Assembly: GCA_030606585.1 (NCBI GenBank)
Contig: JAUWGD010000073.1
Span: 1-8,356 of the forward strand
Length of the DNA stretch: 8,356 nucleotides
From: Dehalococcoidales bacterium
Lineage (GTDB): Bacteria; Chloroflexota; Dehalococcoidia; Dehalococcoidales; RBG-16-60-22
Direction: 5' to 3'
Part shown: one piece after another, positions 6,376 to 8,356 of the stretch
How the letters are laid out: every line of letters starts with the position of its first letter
Numbering within the stretch: position 1 is the first letter of the stretch
The notes under the pieces: generated by a model
The model's input: the letters and a program-made list of their open reading frames with translations, nothing else
Databases searched by the model: none
What the model was told of the DNA's origin: nothing
Made by a program: the position numbers and the translations under genes

Positions 6376-6786
6376 ATGACTGTTTCGAAAAGAATTGTAT
6401 TGCGTTTTCCCAGGCGACTGGTAGAGCGACCGATAGTATATCGTCTGGTCAAGGACTACGACCTTGAATTAAATATTCTCAAGGCTTCGATTACTCCTGA
6501 AGAGGAAGGGCTGCTGGTGCTGGAGCTCAAGGGAGATCAGAAGGAGTATGATAAAGGCGTCGATTTCCTGATTAAAGCGGGCGTTAAGATTCAGTCACTC
6601 AGTCAGGACGTGACGCGCAACGAGGAAAGGTGCAACCATTGCGGCGCCTGTATCACCGTCTGCCCTACCGGCGCTTTCCGGGTCGACCCGAAAACTAGGG
6701 AAGTACTGTTCGATAATGAGAAATGCATCGCCTGCGGACTCTGTATCCCCGCCTGCCCGCCGCGTGCCATGGAAGTGCATTTTTAG
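6376..6786 (+). CDS. NIL-domain protein with two [4Fe-4S] clusters
   Basis: A 136-aa two-part protein. Residues 1-79 form a NIL domain, the small ligand-binding fold also found at the end of MetN methionine transporters: basic N-terminus, RPIVYRLVKDYDLELNILKA (19-38) and a GLLVLELKG strand. Residues 80-136 are a bacterial-type ferredoxin with two CX2CX2CX3C sets: C86, C89, C92, C96 and C117, C120, C123, C127, each followed by Pro. It is the homologue of the NIL/ferredoxin partner of DUF39 in Methanosarcina (MA1822-like). The likely role is electron supply for reducing a persulfide or thiocarbonyl intermediate in homocysteine formation; that mechanism is inference. The ATG lies 17 nt after the DUF39 stop, behind GGAGAA (6361-6366). 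Only three bases separate it from the next gene, so the three are co-transcribed. Confidence 0.92.
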   Translation: MTVSKRIVLRFPRRLVERPIVYRLVKDYDLELNILKASITPEEEGLLVLELKGDQKEYDKGVDFLIKAGVKIQSLSQDVTRNEERCNHCGACITVCPTGAFRVDPKTREVLFDNEKCIACGLCIPACPPRAMEVHF

Positions 6787-6789
6787 TAC

Positions 6790-7530
6790 GTGAAAGAGGA
6801 AACCTTTCAGCCGAGGACATACCGGCACTGGATTGAAGGTAAAGACCTGGTGCCGTTCGACGTGACGGTTAAAGAGACCGGTTTATTTATCCGCGCCTCT
6901 GACAACTTGCAGAAAAAAGCCCGCCGCCTGGTGCTGAAATACCGCCGTCAGCTTGAGGATTATATCGAACGCAACCCTGCCTTTACCGCTTCGCTTGAGC
7001 CCTTCTCCATTTCGAAAGACGCGCCATCTATTGTGAAGCAAATGGCGGAGGCGGGCGAGAAAGCGGGTGTCGGGCCGATGGCGGCGGTGGCCGGAGCCAT
7101 CGCGGAGTGCGTCGGGCGGGAGCTACTGGAATTTTCGCCGGAGATAATCGTGGAAAACGGCGGCGATATTTTTATTAAAACTATCCGAAAAAGGACGGTC
7201 GGCGTATACGCCGGCGACTCGCCGTTGACGGGGAAAATCGGCCTTGAAATAGAGTCTGAGGATACTCCCCTGGGAATCTGTACGTCATCGGGAACGGTGG
7301 GTCATTCGTTAAGCTTTGGCAGGCCCGATGCCGTGGTGGTGCTTTCCGCTTCTACAGCCCTGGCTGATGCCGCGGCTACGGCTATCGGCAATAGAGTCAA
7401 TCAGTCCACTGATATCGATGCCGCCATCGAATTCGGACGAAGCATAGATGGCCTGAAAGGCATCGTCATCATCGTCGGGAAAAGCGTGGGCGCCTGGGGA
7501 GAAGTAAAACTCTGCGAAACGTCCGTCTAA
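6790..7530 (+). CDS. UPF0280/COG2122 ApbE-like protein, homocysteine pathway
   Basis: A 246-aa UPF0280 (COG2122) protein, related in fold to the ApbE flavin transferases. Motifs: MAAVAGAIAECVGREL (97-112), ENGGDIFIK (122-130), comparable with ApbE's NxGGD segment, and CTSSGTVGHSLSFGRPD (164-180) followed by ALADAAATAIGN (190-201), comparable with ApbE's C-terminal threonine/ADAxAT region. The Methanosarcina homologue (MA1715) is genetically required for the same sulfide-to-homocysteine route; its precise chemical step is not settled. Here it directly follows the DUF39 and ferredoxin genes, which supports one functional unit. The GTG start is three bases after the ferredoxin TAG and has no strong ribosome site nearby (GGAAG at 6771-6775 is distant), so translation probably depends on coupling. 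No signal peptide, unlike periplasmic ApbE. Confidence 0.9.
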   Translation: MKEETFQPRTYRHWIEGKDLVPFDVTVKETGLFIRASDNLQKKARRLVLKYRRQLEDYIERNPAFTASLEPFSISKDAPSIVKQMAEAGEKAGVGPMAAVAGAIAECVGRELLEFSPEIIVENGGDIFIKTIRKRTVGVYAGDSPLTGKIGLEIESEDTPLGICTSSGTVGHSLSFGRPDAVVVLSASTALADAAATAIGNRVNQSTDIDAAIEFGRSIDGLKGIVIIVGKSVGAWGEVKLCETSV

Positions 7531-7547
7531 AGGAGCGTTTGCGTTAC

Positions 7548-7850
7548 TTATCTCTCGATATGCAACTCCAGCTTATTGACGGCACTTTCCACGCCCTTTA
7601 ACGGCGCGACCATACCCTCGATGGTGCTTTTAATTATCTCCACGGGGAAATACTTGAGCGGAACGTCGGTGCCGTTAAGAGTAATCGTTACCTGCCCCTC
7701 ATTGTCAATAATGAGTCCCAGGGTTTTGATTTCGCCCGTGTCATTCAGGCTGGAAATCATGCCACCCGCGACGTGGTCCAGGTAGTTCTCGACAAAGTAG
7801 TCGAGGTCGATGGGCATATCGTTAACGGAAAGGCTTACCTGTCGGGTCAT
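7548..7850 (-). CDS. Conserved-looking hypothetical protein, 100 aa
   Basis: A small acidic protein that I do not recognise. It has no Cys, no signal peptide and no membrane segment. Sequence suggests an alpha/beta layout: an N-terminal strand (RQVSLSVND), a helix (DLDYFVENYLDHVAGGMISSL), strands IKTLGLIID and QVTITLNGTD with a tight turn between them, then a helix (PVEIIKSTIEGMV) and a final strand KLELHIER. The strand NEGQVTITLNG and the repeated N/D-G turns resemble small ligand- or partner-binding folds, but no family call is justified. The ATG at 7850 has AGGAG (7863-7859) eight bases upstream and a TGTTATACT extended -10 above that, which together with sensible protein composition supports a real gene. 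It is convergent with the UPF0280 gene, 17 nt apart, so it belongs to a separate transcript. Confidence 0.7.
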   Translation of the reverse strand: MTRQVSLSVNDMPIDLDYFVENYLDHVAGGMISSLNDTGEIKTLGLIIDNEGQVTITLNGTDVPLKYFPVEIIKSTIEGMVAPLKGVESAVNKLELHIER

Positions 7851-7915
7851 TTGTTTTTCTCCTTTTGTCGGTTTATATATCGGTGAAGTCGCGTTGTCTC
7901 ACGGTTGCCGTAATA

Positions 7916-7924
7916 AGTATAACA
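7916..7924 (-). promoter_or_regulatory. Extended -10 promoter for the 100-aa gene
   Basis: On the minus strand, TGT followed directly by TATACT (7921-7916) makes an extended -10 element. The -35 region is poor, as is common with extended -10 promoters. Transcription would start near 7909, leaving a leader of about 60 nt before the ATG at 7850. Confidence 0.35.
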
Positions 7925-7960
7925 TAGCGGGTTACGGCCTAGCCAGAATTCACTATATGT

Positions 7961-8356
7961 CTAAGAATGCACATGGTGGACGCGGAGCAGTGCCCAGCCG
8001 GTGCCGCCGAGAGCCAGCCCGGTGACAATCATGAAAGCGCCGCTGGCCAGGGCTACCTGAATGAGACCGAAGGCTGCTACTGCCAGGTACAGGTAGTTCT
8101 CGAGGTTCATTGCTTGGGCGTAAGATAAATGAGCGGGATTGGTCGGGTCATAACGTCCGCCATCCAGCAGTGCCTGATAAGTCGGTGCTATATTACGGCG
8201 GTGTTCGGCAATGACGTCGGCGGCTCCCTGCGCGGCATCGATATCGGTTACCAGAGTATATTCATCAGGATTATCGGGGTCAAGAGCCAGGGTAACTTCC
8301 TCTATCTCCATCCTCTCCACGATAAGGTTGTTCTTGGCAAACCCCTGACCGAGGAA
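7961..8356 (-). CDS. C-terminal part of a hypothetical membrane protein
   Basis: The frame is open from the right window edge to a TAG at 7961 (131 codons), so the gene is cut at its 5' end. A GTG at 8320 and ATG at 8311 are in frame, but the preceding 12 codons (FLGQGFAKNNLI) read as protein, probably the end of an N-terminal membrane helix, so the true start is likely outside the window. Next comes a soluble acidic stretch of about 75 residues (DPDNPDEYTLV, DPTNPAHLSYAQ). It ends in about 37 strongly hydrophobic residues (from NYLYLAVAAFGL to GGTGWALL), enough for one long or two short membrane helices, and a basic HHVHS tail. The likely topology is helix, extracytoplasmic loop, helix or hairpin. 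Family and function are not recognised. No clear terminator follows. Confidence 0.65.
   Translation of the reverse strand, partial: FLGQGFAKNNLIVERMEIEEVTLALDPDNPDEYTLVTDIDAAQGAADVIAEHRRNIAPTYQALLDGGRYDPTNPAHLSYAQAMNLENYLYLAVAAFGLIQVALASGAFMIVTGLALGGTGWALLRVHHVHS

Noticed and set aside
7514..7542. Bidirectional terminator between the UPF0280 gene and the 100-aa gene
   Set aside because: Only a short bulged stem with a 14-nt loop (AAACG with CGTTT) and no T-run on either side; too weak to call.
7576..7785. Plus-strand open frame of 69 codons
   Set aside because: It is antisense to the 100-aa gene, which has a better ribosome site and protein-like composition.

Overview
This window looks like chromosomal DNA of an anaerobic bacterium. 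The Chloroflexota class Dehalococcoidia, or a similar deep-branching sediment lineage, fits best. The basis is bacterial housekeeping genes (clpP, tig, aspS) beside a three-gene set for sulfide-dependent homocysteine synthesis that is typical of strict anaerobes, an AspRS with features of the non-discriminating type, and GTG/TTG starts with strong Shine-Dalgarno sites. The taxonomic call is inference; no rRNA or marker phylogeny is available here.

Layout. (1) 87-926, plus strand: a stand-alone PurN-like formyltransferase-fold protein. (2) 927-1079: a convergent intergenic region packed with palindromic repeat units. (3) 1080-4861, minus strand: the operon aspS-tig-clpP, covering aminoacylation, nascent-chain folding and proteolysis. 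tig and clpP overlap by ATGA. (4) 4862-5149: a divergent control region with a good promoter for aspS (minus) and another for the homocysteine genes (plus). It holds four copies of the hexamer TGTTGA/TCAACA, one inverted pair at each promoter, and a leader of about 140 nt with nested and mutually exclusive pairings. (5) 5150-7530, plus strand: the operon DUF39 (COG1900), NIL-domain/2x[4Fe-4S] ferredoxin, and UPF0280 (COG2122, ApbE-like). (6) 7548-7850, minus strand: an unrecognised 100-aa protein. (7) 7961-8356, minus strand: the C-terminal part of a membrane protein cut by the window edge.

How they fit. The three plus-strand genes are homologues of Methanosarcina genes genetically linked to making homocysteine from aspartate semialdehyde and sulfide. 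The ferredoxin would supply electrons. Their divergent neighbour aspS also uses aspartate chemistry, and both promoters carry the same inverted hexamer, so shared control is possible. The most novel candidate is the structured leader before the DUF39 gene. It lacks the S-box (SAM-I) hallmarks I looked for, yet sits where methionine-pathway riboswitches usually sit. No mobile elements, CRISPR arrays, tRNAs or rRNAs were seen.
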